A stretch of DNA of 64,000 nucleotides from Liopterus haemorrhoidalis (taxonomy: Eukaryota > Arthropoda > Insecta > Coleoptera > Dytiscidae), in NCBI GenBank assembly GCA_963971575.1, contig OZ020617.1, positions 18,685,403 to 18,749,402 of the forward strand, in the 5' to 3' direction. The notes below the pieces were generated by a model. It searched no databases and was not told the DNA's origin. It saw only the letters and a program-made list of their open reading frames with translations. The position numbers and the translations under genes were made by a program. Below, piece by piece: positions 45,143-56,283 of this stretch. The first letter of the stretch is position 1. Each line of letters starts with the position of its first letter.

Positions 45143-45275
45143 TAATGTTGGTACGATCCTTAGCGTTCCCAGTTTTCTTTTACGCAGCAGAAACTTGGTC
45201 TTTACTAGAAAGTGACCGAAGGATTTTAGAGGCTTTTGAGATGTGGTGCTGGAGGCATATAATGCGAATATAATA
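45143..45275 (+). pseudogene. Non-LTR retrotransposon C-terminal fragment
   Basis: The frame reads LVRSLAFPVFFYAAETWSLL, ESDRRILEAFEMWCWRHIMR and I. This matches the post-RT segment (Y-G-x-E-T-W ... R-I-E-A-F-E-M-W-C-W-R-R-M-L-R-I) common in RTE-like and related LINE proteins. A stop follows at once. About 42 codons remain. Confidence 0.72.
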
Positions 45276-45508
45276 ATACATAGGCTAACAAATGACCCTT
45301 TATCCGCATAATTCAGCTAAGGAATATCTTTTCGCAAGATTCTTGACTTGGCTAAGGAACTGAGTTTCGGCAAATCAATCGTGCGGTCATTTACATGCCA
45401 AAACTGATAATAAGAAGTAAGTAATTGTTACGATATCAAAAAGCACTTCAACATTACAAACACTTGTAAGTGCCTAAATAATTTCAAAGGAATCTTAAGG
45501 AAGCCAAC

Positions 45509-45585
45509 CAGCGTAGCCTAGTGGTAACACACGTACCCTGCATTGCTAAAGTCTAGGGTTCGAATTCTGTTCAGGTATGGAATTT
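45509..45585 (+). repeat. tRNA-like SINE head
   Basis: GTAGCCTAGTGGTAACACAC (A-box region) and AGGGTTCGAATTCTG (B-box) are separated by 28 bases, in a T-arm-like context. It does not make a complete cloverleaf. A 63-codon frame at 45577-45768 follows, with no recognisable domain. Confidence 0.5.
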
Positions 45586-46309
45586 TCGAAAAAGGCAAAA
45601 TTACAGTTGTCTTGGCTAATAACGTTAGTAGGCCATAAACATGAAAAAAACCTTAAAGACGAGAAAAATAAAATCAACTTTGGAGAATTTTTTCGCATCT
45701 CCTCCAACAAAAACCAAGAACTGAGAGAAGAGATCCTGATATTCCTACAATACTACAAGGACAGTTGAACCATCCAGGGAAATAGCATGAAGATGATTCT
45801 CTCATGAACTAAAAACTATGGACCTAAATAGTGAATCTTCAATTCTTTAGTCCTCTTTTTGAGAACGTTGTGGAATGGATTAAAAAAGGTTTAAAGGTTT
45901 CTGGATTGAAAATCAGTATTATCGAATAATTTGGACTACGAATCACTTCGCGGAACTAATTAAATTCATAGCCAATGTATAACTGTACCCTGAACTGCTC
46001 ATCGCACTAATGACTCCATTGCGCGAGCTCAATATACAACAAGGCCTCCTGTCCGCAGTGACTAGCCGTATATTGCAGAAACCGAGCTGCTAATTGTTGA
46101 GTGCAATGTGCAGGGTAAGAGAGCTCTGGGATGCTCTCCAACTAAGCTTGATAATATCAAGAATATAACTAGCAATCCACTTCAGTATACAGCTCACCGT
46201 GCCCTCGATCGGAATCACTGGTAAACAAATCAACAGGATTATATTATGGTGACTAGGATGCCTCATTAATGGAGCCAATCGATTGAATTTAACCATAAGG
46301 ACTTCACAA
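45586..46309. other. Spacer, no gene recognised
   Basis: Contains the short frame mentioned under the tRNA-like head. Nothing else is supported. Confidence 0.4.
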
Positions 46310-46640
46310 TATTAACAGTCGTAAACCGAAAGTTATGGTGATTTCCAAAGCTCGTGCACAAAAACTGAACTAAGTTAAAATAAAGTACTATAAGTTGTGA
46401 AATCTTACAAATATTTAGATAATACTCTAAATAAGAACTGAGATATAGAACAGGAAATTAAATCAGTAATCGCACAAGTCAGACAAGCCTTTTTCAAAAT
46501 GAAATTATTCCTATGTAATAAAACCCTAAACATCAATATAGGGCTACGATAAAAGATTTTCCTCTTCTTGCTTTCGGGATTTTATACAGGCATTCTTATC
46601 AAATACTTGTGTAAAAAATGTGAATGTACAAAACTTTCCT
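46310..46640 (+). pseudogene. Non-LTR RT fragment, post-palm region
   Basis: Frames read NSRKPKVMVISKARAQKLN, then YKYLDNTLNKN, a stop, and DIEQEIKSVIAQVRQAFFKM and KLFLCNKTLNINI. These correspond to T-K-x-M-x-x-S-K, Y-K-Y-L-G and the helical stretch after the active site of a LINE reverse transcriptase. The catalytic box is not included. Together with the 45.1-kb piece it may come from one fragmented LINE, but the order is reversed relative to an intact protein. Confidence 0.65.
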
Positions 46641-46799
46641 AAAAATATTATGAGTTAATAAACTTCCAAACGAGCAAATCTTTAAGAAGCTAAGTAAAAA
46701 ATTAGAATATTATTACGAATACGGCCTTGCAAAAAACGATGGTAACCTCGAGCCCGAACAGGAACCTTCGAACATTTGCTTGTTCAATAAGATACATTA
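46641..46799. other. Short spacer
   Basis: Nothing recognised. Confidence 0.4.
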
Positions 46800-47314
46800 G
46801 ACGTTTACGTTTAGTTAGTCAGATCAATCTGAGCGATCCATGTGCTCCCGATCTATTCGTAAAGTCAATCGAAGCGTACATATTAGTTTATTTGTAGTCC
46901 ATCGGATTAATCCGCTAGAGCGGTCTGAGCATTTATAAATAATCCGATGAGCTAGCAGGATTGCTTGGATTAATGGTTACTGGTGGTGGGGGTTAGCGCG
47001 GGTAAATTTAATCTTACAACCAACTGAAAAATAATTTTAACATAACTTAACAAAAGCACGAAATAAGTGCGTTTGTGATAGTACTCTATTATTGGTAATT
47101 AATAAACTCATATTTATAAACCAAAACGCGGTGCAGTTGCAATCAACGACAGAAATGTGGCATTTGCATTTAGCGCCACCGTCACCAGGCGTCTCTACTT
47201 AAGTTCAGACATATTGCTTACGAAAATGTTAACAAAATCAGAGCAATCCGACTAATTTTGTGACGTCACCAGATCAATCAGAGTAATTTTGTGGTTTGAA
47301 TAAACGTAAACGCC
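46800..47314. mobile_element. MITE with GACGTTTACGTTTA termini
   Basis: GACGTTTACGTTTAGTTAGT at the left and the inverse of AATAAACGTAAACGCC at the right are inverted. Subterminal AGATCAATC-TGAG motifs are also inverted. ATTA flanks both sides, but the duplication is ambiguous by a base. Non-coding. Confidence 0.55.
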
Positions 47315-47562
47315 TATTACCTGCGGACCGAAGTCAGTCTTATTCATCCAGTTGAGTTCATCGAGTCATTCAGAATAATAAGTAAACGAGTCTACACGAT
47401 GATACTAAAGCTATTGAGTAAAGCTTAATATTGTAAAAGTGTGGCTAATGTTATATCTTATTATTGTTGTTAAGTAATTAGGTATGCCCAATATTTAAGT
47501 AGTTTAATAAATATATAAAATCACAACCATTTCGTCTTAAATTTATTTGTTATAACATAAAA

Positions 47563-48428
47563 ATTGATGTGAAGGGTGAATTTTCACACATTTCAGGGTT
47601 TTGCAGGTTTATTTGGGATGCCAAAACAAATTTCATGTCAAAATATTTTTTTATGAATTTTAATTCGAATGCCTATTACCATTATTTAAGTTTCTAAAGA
47701 TGTGCAGTATTTTTTTTTATATATCAAGGTTCATTACGATTTTGAAAATTGCGCCTATGGCTTCCATTGGTTGTTTTTAGTCATAGCTCCTCCCCTTTGG
47801 TTTCGTGTACATTCAAATATAGAATTAAATTATAATTTCAACAATTTTCACTGGTTATTAAATTTACGCTTTTAAAAATTAAATGCAACAATTGCCAAAA
47901 TATAACTAGAATTTTGAAAAAATAATTTAAACAATATAAAAATGCAAAAAAAAAAATAAAAATAATATTGTCTCCTCTCGTAGGATTCGAACTAATTTTC
48001 TTGGGCAGAATGCCAGTATCTTAGCAACTGCACCAAGATACACCTTACTGTTTAGCGTGTTATATAACTATAATTTTTCAACATTATTAGCAAAAAAACA
48101 CAAAAAATGCCTTTTCTTCCAAAAACATAATCTGATCAAAAATTCCTGTTGTACTATTCCAGTTTACACCAATGTACATTACTTAGAATTTTTTCAGATT
48201 TTTAGTTTAAACCATCTGGGCTACAGGGTGTGGGACATAATTTTTTTTTGCACAATTTTGGCAAAAAACGCTTCAAAATAATTTATTTTGCAAAAATAAA
48301 AATTTGATCGTTAATCCACGTATCAAGGATTTTCATTTGACACCCTACTCAGAATTAAAAAAATATATTTTTGTTTTCGATGAGACGGCATAAGGGTTTT
48401 TTGGTCATACCTACAAAACCCTAAAAAT
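47563..48428 (-). mobile_element. HINE-like element, copy C
   Basis: Starts TTGATGTGAAGGGTGAATTT-TCACACATTTCAGGGTTTTGCAGG and ends GGTCATACCTACAAAACCCTAAAAAT. A tRNA-like module lies at 47975-48047. The GACA microsatellite and the block to its left are deleted, so the copy is 866 bp against about 1030 for copy A. Otherwise it is collinear with copy A in reverse orientation. Confidence 0.65.
47975..48047 (-). repeat. tRNA-like Pol III module in copy C
   Basis: On the minus strand TGGTGCAGTTGCTAAG (48020-48035) resembles an A-box and AGTTCGAATCC (47983-47993) is a near-perfect B-box. The two are about 27 bases apart. Confidence 0.6.
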
Positions 48429-48869
48429 GAAAAAATGAAACAAATATTCAAAAATTTTTACATGACTATTTACTGAACAACACTAATTTACATTTCGACT
48501 ACAAAGAAGATATTGTAGACAAAGTAATCTGGTTTTTTTGACACCCAAAATTCACTACCGCTTTCTTGTTTAGTGTCTTACACATGCTGGAAATTATGTA
48601 AGCTTGTTCTTTTTTTTATATCCAAGTTTATATTATTTTTTTAAGTTACATCACGATATAACATTAAAATCACAAAAAAAAGACAATGGTTTATACTGGA
48701 GAGGCACCGATGAAAATTTAAATTTAATATAAACATCTTGGTTGAAAAATCTCCAAGATTGGTTTGAAAAGAACACAATTTATCTGTTTTGTGCAGCAGT
48801 GTCCAAAGTCAAAATAGGTCTAATGATATACAACATCCACTAGGATTGCAATAGAAGAAAACGGACGCC
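48429..48869. other. Spacer, nothing recognised
   Basis: AT-rich, no feature seen. Confidence 0.5.
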
Positions 48870-49190
48870 AGTCTAGAAAATTCTTAAGACCAGCAAGATT
48901 CAGCGACAGCCCAGCAATGCGAAGATTGCGCAGCAGTTGCTTGAAAGCAATGTACCGGACTTTGTTTCTCTGGCTGATTGGCTACCTAACAGCTCTAACC
49001 TCAACTCCCAGAGGTGCCAATTTCGGTTCGTACTTCAGGGTATGGTTTGTAAGAAGACTAAATCGCTACTCTGAAACACTCCCTGGTTAAGACCTGAGCG
49101 TTTCTCTGTAGAAATCCTTGGGCATTCTATTGACATGCGGCTGTAGATATTTAAGTGCTATGTAACGGGCAGAAGTGGTAATTTTGAAAA
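48870..49190 (+). pseudogene. Tc1/mariner-class transposase C-terminal fragment
   Basis: The frame reads AKIAQQLLESNVPDFVSLAD, WLPNSSNLNSQRCQFRF and VLQGMVCKKTKSL. The pattern follows W-P-x-x-S-P-D-L-N-P-L-D-Y-x-L-W-x-x-L of insect mariner-like enzymes, with the third catalytic Asp and its context mutated (SSNLNSQRC). A shifted continuation LRPERFSVEILGHSIDM fits the C-terminal tail. Heavily decayed. Confidence 0.6.
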
Positions 49191-49439
49191 CTGATTGGTG
49201 TTTCTTATCTATGTATTAAGGGGTCAAAGAAAATTAAAATATATTTAAGCACCTTGAGGAATATCACTGAAAACATTGTAACAGTATTTATGGCAAGACT
49301 AAAGCCTAGCTTGTAAAAGATACGCTATGAATACATAAGCATAAAAATTACACTACTCTCTTTGTTCTGTTTATTACAAACAGATGTTTTGAAGGGTCAA
49401 ACCTATTGTTCAATATGTAGGCGTTATGTTATGGAGTTA
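49191..49439. other. Short spacer
   Basis: Nothing recognised. Confidence 0.4.
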
Positions 49440-51545
49440 TTATAAACCAGGCTTAAGTAGATAGATATAGTCTTTATTCGTGCATTGCGGCTTTGAATGG
49501 AGTACAGTTCTTACATAAATAACGCATAATTAACTTTTTGATATATATAACAAAAATAAATATTTGATACTATTTACAAAAAGAAAAATGAAAAAAAAAA
49601 ATATATATATATATATATACATTTATAAATTTATAACTAAAATATGCCCTTTTTACTTTTATATTGCACTCTCTTTTTCTCTTCTTTTCTTTAGCACCCT
49701 TTTCATCCATTTTAACCCTGCTCCCGACTCGTCCAGCAGTTCTTGAATCTTCCTTGGCTCTCTTCCTATTTCTTTACAATTTTGTAGGTGTTCTATCGTT
49801 TCTTCCGCTTCGCCGCACGTTCTACATAATCTCTCGTTTTCTTCTTTCCAATATGGTATTTACTTGCCTCTATCTCATTTCCACACCTAAATCTTGCTAT
49901 GGTTTTCTGTGATTTGTTGCTGTTTTGCAGATATTGTGGCAGTCATTGTGTTTGTATTCTCCCATATTATTTGAAATACCTAGACTTGCTAATTTTATTC
50001 TGTTGGTTCTGCAGTCCTACCTCTCTATCTCTTTCTGTTGTTATTTGTTTAATTGCAACTCCGTCCTCCTGCTTCCTTCTTATCTCGTCTGTGCTGTAGC
50101 CGTTTCTCTCGTAATATTTTCTTCTGTCGGTTTTCCAATTTGTTTGTGTATTATTTTCTCTTTCTTTCCAGCTTCCCTTCAGGATTTCGTTATTGCAAGC
50201 TTGGATTTTTTGTTCATATTTTATAGCTCTTGTTCCTGTTTTTAGTCTTATTTTGTCTCTCTTTGTTTCCGATAGTAATATATAACTCGGTGTTTGCCTG
50301 TCTAATCCCAATGTCCATTTAATGTACGTTTCTTGTGTTCGTTCTACTTCTTCCCACTCTTTCCATCCCTATATTTCCGAGCCATAGAGGAGAATTCCTT
50401 GTATTAAGGTATCAAAAAGAAACATTCGTTTTTTATATTCGTGGTTTAGTTTTCTCTCTCCGATACTCCACACTTTTCCCATCGCCATTTTCGCCTTTGT
50501 CGTCCTTTCCTTTATATGTTTGTTGTCTCCGTTGTTCTTTTGAAAAATATATCCTAAGTATTTAAATTCCTTGACTTGTTCTATTTCTTGTCCTTCCCAA
50601 TTCCAACATTCTTTCTTATCTCTTCCACCCCCTTTTCTGAATTCAAGTACTTTCGATTTTTCTGTATTAATTATCATTTTCTTTCCTCGCAGATATCTTA
50701 TAATATCTATCGAATATTTTTAATCATATCTTTAAGCTCGGTTGCGCTCTTTGCTAATAGCACTATATCATCGGCGTAGTCAAGTGACCATATTTTTAGC
50801 TTACCGATTCTTAAACCTCCGCTTGCCATTTTTTCATCACATCTTCTAGATCTGCTATGTAGAGAGAGAACAAGATGGGACTCAGTGGGCATCCTTGTCT
50901 TAAACCCTTTTCCGTCCAGAAGTTATCGCTCAATGATTCCCCTTCTTTCACCTGATTACGTGTTTCTTCATATATTTCTTTAATCTTCTTCATCTACTTC
51001 CTTTTTCAGTTGTTCGTCTACTTCCTTTTTCTTCATCATTTCCCATACCTGTTCTCTGTCTACTAGGTCAAATGCCGCTTTTAAGTCCGCAAACAGCGCG
51101 TATACTTTTTCGCCCTTTGATATTTCTCTGGCTACTAGGTGTTTCAGAATGTAGATATTGTCTAGAGCAGTGGTTCTCAACCTTTTTTAGGTGAAGGCAC
51201 CCCTATGCAAAATGTGAGATCTTCGCGGCAACCTACTATTAAATATGTCACTATTTAGTCAATTTAAAGTATAATCAATCAAAAGTATAATTGTGATGTT
51301 GAAAAAAAAAACAATAATATTACAATTACATAATATGTATTTAAAGATCATTTATTTAAGAGAAAATTTATAAACGATAAATATATCTTCGATTCCGGCA
51401 CCCTTTTCATGTGTTTGCGGCACCCCAGGGTGCCGCGGCACCCTGGTTGAGAACCACTGGTCTAGAGTCTAGAGTACCCCTTCCTTTTCTGAATCCCGCA
51501 CCAGGCTTAAGCATAATATGCAATTCTGCATAAACATCTGTTCCT
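49440..51545 (-). pseudogene. Non-LTR retrotransposon ORF2, interrupted by a MITE
   Basis: Minus-strand frames in order give: AGFRKGRGT (near 51490), DNIYILKHLVAREISKGEKV and ALFADLKAAFDLVDRE (RT fingers/palm), KGLRQGCPLSPILFSLYIAD, WSLDYADDIVLLAKSATELK (catalytic Y-A-D-D intact), NTEKSKVLEFRKGGGR, EFKYLGYIFQKN, and TLIQGILLYGSE. A basic C-terminal region follows (50311-49967), and beyond it are pieces of a C-terminal Cys-His segment in shifted frames. The hAT MITE at 51168-51459 separates AGFRKGRGT from DNIYILKH. At least four frame breaks. The 5' half and the endonuclease are missing. 49440-49680 is probable 3' UTR with an AT microsatellite at 49600-49618. Confidence 0.85.
51168..51459. mobile_element. 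hAT MITE inside the LINE
   Basis: Ends CAGTGGTTCTCAACCTTTTT and, inverted, CAGTGGTTCTCAACCAGGGT. An exact 8-bp duplication GTCTAGAG lies at 51160-51167 and 51460-51467. At 292 bp it is non-coding. The insertion site is in the fingers region of the reverse transcriptase reading frame. Confidence 0.93.
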
Positions 51546-53339
51546 TTGAGGACAGTCTGATGTTATACTCTCTCACATTTAAAATATATCCAACTAGATT
51601 TATACATATTGATTGACAAGGATTAATTTAACAAATTCATCAATTTATTAAATTTGAGATCACAGGTGTCAAACTCGATATACAAAATTTTCTCGTTTTT
51701 TGTTGTTATTTAAGGGATTTTTTTTGTTTTGAAATTTTCTATTTTTGGTTGTACGTACTAAATATATATCCATTGAACCGTCGGGTTCATTAAAATATTA
51801 TTATTATTATTATTATGTTATTACATCGACAATACAAACGAACTTAAGGTGACCTACCATAGACTTCAAGAGTTTAGTTCTTGTTCTATTCACTGTAGCA
51901 TAATTATGTATTCAACAAGGTATTCATTTCAAAATAATCCTGATTACATTTTCGACATTCTTTTATTATATCCTAACTTAGATTAATCTGAAGAAAATTA
52001 CATTTGAAGGACAAAAGTTTATTGAAAAGGTTCGTAGTTTCAAACGAATATTGAGCTTTCAGTGTAAGACAATGGAAGCTACAAAAGAATGTGGAAATTT
52101 GAGATATGACGATTGAGATAAACTTGAGAAAAATACGTATGATTTCGAGTGGAAAATAGAAAGATTGTGGACGGATTTCATGCGGATAAGTTAAAGAATA
52201 AAAATAAATATAATACTTTAAAGAAGAAATATTTTATATGGGAAACATGTTTGTTTATATTAAACAAATATGTGTGTACAATAAAAATATATTTTTTTTT
52301 AAAAACGTATAAAGAGTTAGATGTAATGTTTATTTTGTTTTTATAACAATACACAGAGCAATACGACCATACTAAAAGAGTTTACAAAGAAATTAAATTG
52401 ATCTTTTACTCTTTTATGAAATAATAGTTGTGGTTTAGTTAGTAAAAGTTTATTATTATTATTATTATTATTTACAGTTTTGGGAGAAGGAAGCTAACAT
52501 AGCTGCCCCAATTAATCCCCATTTATGTAATATAGCGTTAAACCTTCCGTGATCAGTTCTAAGGTGATTCTTATGTTCAGTTCACTTTTTACCGACCGCC
52601 AACATATATAAGGCAGGTATTGTGATCATACCGATTTTGACATTTCGAGATTACGATGGATCTCCATGAATTGAGGTCCCTACATAACGTTTTGACTATT
52701 TTTAGCATGATGTCTGTCGGTCTGTCTGTCTGTCGGTCTGTGTACACGTGCAGAGCAAATTCGGCTGAAAGGATTTTTATGAAACTTCATATTTAAGCGT
52801 TTGACATCAATGGCACGACTTGTTCAACTTTTGGTTATCTAGAAATGAGAGTTTACTCATGTCGGTTTTAAATTTTTTATATTTCACAACAGAGAAATAT
52901 TTCTAAAAAGTGTATTTAACAAAATTTGCTATAAAAGCAATAACTAACAACTTTTATTTGAGACATTTTTTTTGTATGTATGCAGGTATGTTTCCATGGT
53001 TATCGTAAATTATAAATACACATTATGTAATTGTCAACGTAAATTACTACGTTATTGTATTTTACAATAATAACTACTCTGCTGCTAGAATGTATTTTAT
53101 ATTAGTACTTTGTGATGGCGGTTGGTCCTGTGGTGGCCACAGCTGATTTTTTTTTGTGTTAAATTTTATCACAAATTAGATTGTAAATTTAACAAAGAAA
53201 TTATTTGGTCTACAAGTACACTCTACTGTGTAGAGTGTAGTGGGGGGTTCAAAACTCGATCCTCAGCAGTTACATTTTTTTAAATTATATTTTTAATTTC
53301 ATAAAAATATACACACTATATTAGTCATAAATACAAAAA
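51546..53339. other. Spacer with simple repeats
   Basis: (ATT)n at about 51800-51818 and 52451-52471. A GTCGGTCTGTCTGTCTGTCGG tract at 52706-52740 followed by GGCTGAAAGGATTTTTATGA resembles the microsatellite block of insect repeats related to the HINE-like family. No gene recognised. Confidence 0.45.
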
Positions 53340-53880
53340 ATCCATAACATTATTAGCCATAGTTCATGAATAAAAAAAAAAAAAAAAATGTCAAAAACAC
53401 TAAAACGGCATCGGATCAAAAATTCCTCTCGTCCGCTTCCGGCTTAGATCGATGTACATTACCTATACTTTTTTCAGATTTTTAGTTTAACCCCTTTGGG
53501 TAAAAGGGGGCGAGATAAGAACTTTTTAGAACATTTGGTTTAAAATAGTGTTTAAAAAAAAAAAAAAAATTAAACTACTTTTCGTTCCTTAATCTACATA
53601 CTAAGAGCTTTCTTTTCATACGACACAATATATTTAAAAAAAATATATCACAAAATAATCAACAATTTTTGAAAAACTAATCTGATCAAAAATTCCTGTT
53701 GAGCTATTCCGGTTCCCATTAATGTTCATTACGAAGATTTTGTTCAGATTTTTAGATCTCTGAAAGATAGGGTGGGGGACAGAAATTTTTTGGCAAAATC
53801 CCCATAAAAAAATTGATTTTTCAAAAACAAAAATTTGCTTCTTGATTCACGCAGGTTTCCTTTGGCATACCCTACTGAAT
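53340..53880 (-). mobile_element. HINE-like core fragments, copy F
   Basis: Two successive partial cores: 53405-53640 (TCAAAAATTCCTCTCGTCCG, TTTTTTCAGATTTTTAGTTT) and 53675-53880 (TCTGATCAAAAATTCCTGTT, GTTCAGATTTTTAGATCT, TGATTCACGCAGG). Both match the middle of copies A-C. Neither terminus is present. Confidence 0.5.
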
Positions 53881-54005
53881 TACTATTGTCAACTGACAAT
53901 AACTGAAGCGCCTCTAGTGAGTTTTTGAAAATCTGACAGGTGGAGGATAGTCGAGTTTGTTTAGTGTTTTTTTTCATAGCGAATTTTTAAAAAAAGTCTT
54001 TAAAA

Positions 54006-54233
54006 TTGCAAGAAAAAATTAAATGCAACGTGAATTGTTGTGTTTGTCTTTGCAATGTAAAAGTAGGTCGTGATAGAGACCTAAGTTTTCATCGTGTTCC
54101 GAAACGTGGCAAAAAAGCCTTATTACCTTTAATTATAACCCTAGAGGTTACTTGGGCACTGAGAAAACGGAAAATTTCATTTAACTCAACCCTCATATTG
54201 AATAGTAAATTAATTTCAATAAATATCACATGA
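54006..54233 (+). CDS. THAP-like zinc finger N-terminal fragment
   Basis: The frame contains NCCVCLCNVKVGRDRDLSFH and RVPKRG. This matches the start of a THAP domain: a Cys pair followed by a basic stretch and the invariant L-S-F-H-R-x-P. The second half (W, C-x2-H and the closing A-V-P-T-I-F) is not in this frame, so the domain is incomplete. After RVPK the residues become unlike THAP. THAP domains occur in P-element-type transposases and in host DNA-binding proteins; either source is possible. A partial first exon or a broken transposase fits best. A similar GCGCCTCTA motif flanks it on both sides (about 53905 and 54293), in direct orientation. Confidence 0.4.
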   Translation: MQEKIKCNVNCCVCLCNVKVGRDRDLSFHRVPKRGKKALLPLIITLEVTWALRKRKISFNSTLILNSKLISINIT

Positions 54234-54399
54234 AGATACCATTGAACCTGTCAAAAATATCCTATCTGCGTCAGCCATGATGTACAATGCAGTGGCGCCT
54301 CTATCGGTAGTGTCAGATGAAAATACAGAAATACAAACATTTTTAATTTATCACAATTATATATTCGGAATATTCTGGCTTACACAAACAAGTATAGTA

Positions 54400-54632
54400 A
54401 TACGAGTATAATAACAACAGAAAACCATAAATACTCAACGAGGAACAATAAAGCAGCTCCACATAAAACTTTTAAAACAATTGATCAGCGCTGTTTCTTA
54501 TATCATGTGCCAAAGATATTTAATAATTTTCAAGAATTTTTGCAAAAAAATAATGACACTTACAATATTAAGGTTTGGTTTAAAAAGTTTTGCCAACAAT
54601 TGAATCAAAATGGCATTTTTAAGATACTGAAC
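54400..54632 (+). pseudogene. LINE 3'-terminal coding fragment
   Basis: The frame reads TTENHKYSTRNNKAAPHKTF, KTIDQRCFLYHVPKIFNNFQ and NIKVWFKKFCQQLN, then a stop. It matches the last part of CR1-like ORF2 proteins (H-x-Y-x-T-R-x-x, then F-x-x-x-x-P-K-x-W-N-x-L and the final F-K-x-x-L). About 77 codons survive. Confidence 0.55.
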
Positions 54633-54748
54633 TAGAGCAGTTTAAAACTACACTAACTTACTGGATTGGTAGCGTGTTGTACAACATGATCAACTCTAAC
54701 ATATTTTAATTTTTTTGTCAATAGCCACACGCAGACTCTTTAGTCTAA

Positions 54749-55299
54749 AGTTGGTTTTACACAGTTCAATTAATTGATCAATAAATTGATCAAGTTTTTT
54801 GTCAATGAATTGAAAAATATGTTGGTAACCTTGAAAAAAAACATCACTTTACACACATCAATTTATTTATCAATTTTTTTGAAAATTTTTACATTACCAA
54901 CTGTAAAACATGTTGACATATTTATCAAAATGAAAATATTGAAAAAATCTTCACAAAATTAGGAGCTGTGAACAAAAACAAAAGAAATAACCTAGATGAT
55001 GATAAATTATAACGTTTGAGGTTATGTTAGAGATGAAAACGAAACACAAATAATATATTTCGAGGTTATGCTACAACTAAACAGTTGGCAATATCTTAAC
55101 AGATAAAAATATACCTAGAATTCCCTGAAAAAATGGATAAAAAATTGACGAAAAATAGAACTTTTTCTATTTTCAAAATAAATTGATCAAATTTTTTGTC
55201 AATTAATTGACGAAATTTTTACACTTTACACACATCAATTAATTGAAGGCCAACTTTTTCAATTAATTTATCAACAAATTGATTCGTGTAAAACCCACT
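54749..55299. mobile_element. MITE with AGTTGGTTTTACAC termini
   Basis: TAA at 54746-54748 and 55300-55302 flank ends AGTTGGTTTTACACAGTTCA and, inverted, AGTGGGTTTTACACGAATCA. Subterminal regions are rich in the palindrome TCAATTAATTGA and TTGATCAA. The TAA duplication fits PIF/Harbinger. Non-coding. Confidence 0.72.
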
Positions 55300-55439
55300 T
55301 AAGTGGTGAATTTATTCCATGTTTATTTATTGTATTATATAAGTAAGATTAATGTTGTACTATATATCTTTCTGGGTAAAAAAAAATATTATTATTATTA
55401 TTATTATCAATCAAAATTTAAAAAAAAATATTTATTTTT
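55300..55439. repeat. (ATT)n-containing spacer
   Basis: ATTATTATTATTATTATTAT at 55386-55407; otherwise AT-rich. Confidence 0.6.
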
Positions 55440-55682
55440 TATTAAATACATATATGTTTATATTTATCTCGGGATGTGTTTTTTAAGCTCTCACTATTTT
55501 TCCTATATGTAGGTCAAATAGTTGTATAAGCATGCCAAATTTCAACTTTCTATGTTAAGCCGTTTGGCTACAAATTCTTCCGTACAGACAGACAGGTAGA
55601 CACACACAGACAGACAGACAGACAGACACATGAGAGACGTTATAAGGGTTTTTTGGTGGTCATACCTACAGAGCACTAAAAA
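55440..55682 (-). mobile_element. HINE-like 5' end, copy E
   Basis: Contains AGTTGTATAAGCATGCCAAA, TTCAAC, CCGTTTGGCTACAAATTCTT, a long ACAGACAGACAGACAGACAG tract and AAGGGTTTTTTGGTGGTCAT-ACCTACAGAGCACTAAAAAT. It is the GACA-microsatellite end of the family with nothing of the other half. Confidence 0.6.
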
Positions 55683-56283
55683 TATGCACAGACATAATGT
55701 CTTATATATAACAGCAGATTTTTTTATGTTATTCACCGATCCGTGAATGAAGAAGGTTGGGAACCGCTAATTTAGATCCTATTATTAGAAACCAAATATA
55801 CTTAATGTGTGGTACAAGACATTTTTATTTTAATCTGACATGAGCTGCAGTAGCTCGTGCAGTTGCTGTATTCACACGGTTCTGTTCCGAGATACGGACT
55901 AACAAGGAAAAAAGTCCAGTTTATCTAACCCAGTGATGGATCGTTAAATGATTGGACTTTCTTTTATTTACGAAAGTAAATATCGGATCAAGAAATAAAG
56001 GTGAAATGTGAGGAGTCAGAGAATTACGTGATTGATCATTACTGTTTAGAGAAGTGCAGATAAATTGTCAAATATTTTGATGAAAAATTGTATTGACCTT
56101 AGTTGTAGAATAGCATTTTATTTGTACAAAGGAAAGGTTTTTGTAGTTGGCTAATATTTTTCTAAGGAATCAGGTTTCGTGTGGACAGTGAACATTGACG
56201 TCAAAGTTATGAGTTAATACTGAAAGTATTATACACTGTTAGCCTGATAGTAGTCTCACTGAGCCGTAATACTTATCTCTATT
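55683..56283. other. Spacer, nothing recognised
   Basis: No coding similarity. Ends with the target duplication TCTCTATT of the next element. Confidence 0.5.

Noticed and set aside
45509..45585. Functional tRNA gene
   Set aside because: The boxes are present but no complete cloverleaf can be drawn.
49664..50245. Plus-strand hydrophobic, membrane-like open frames
   Set aside because: They are antisense shadows of the minus-strand LINE C-terminal coding region.
53905..54305. P-type element bounded by GCGCCTCTA repeats
   Set aside because: The two flanking motifs are in direct, not inverted, orientation and no 8-bp duplication was found.
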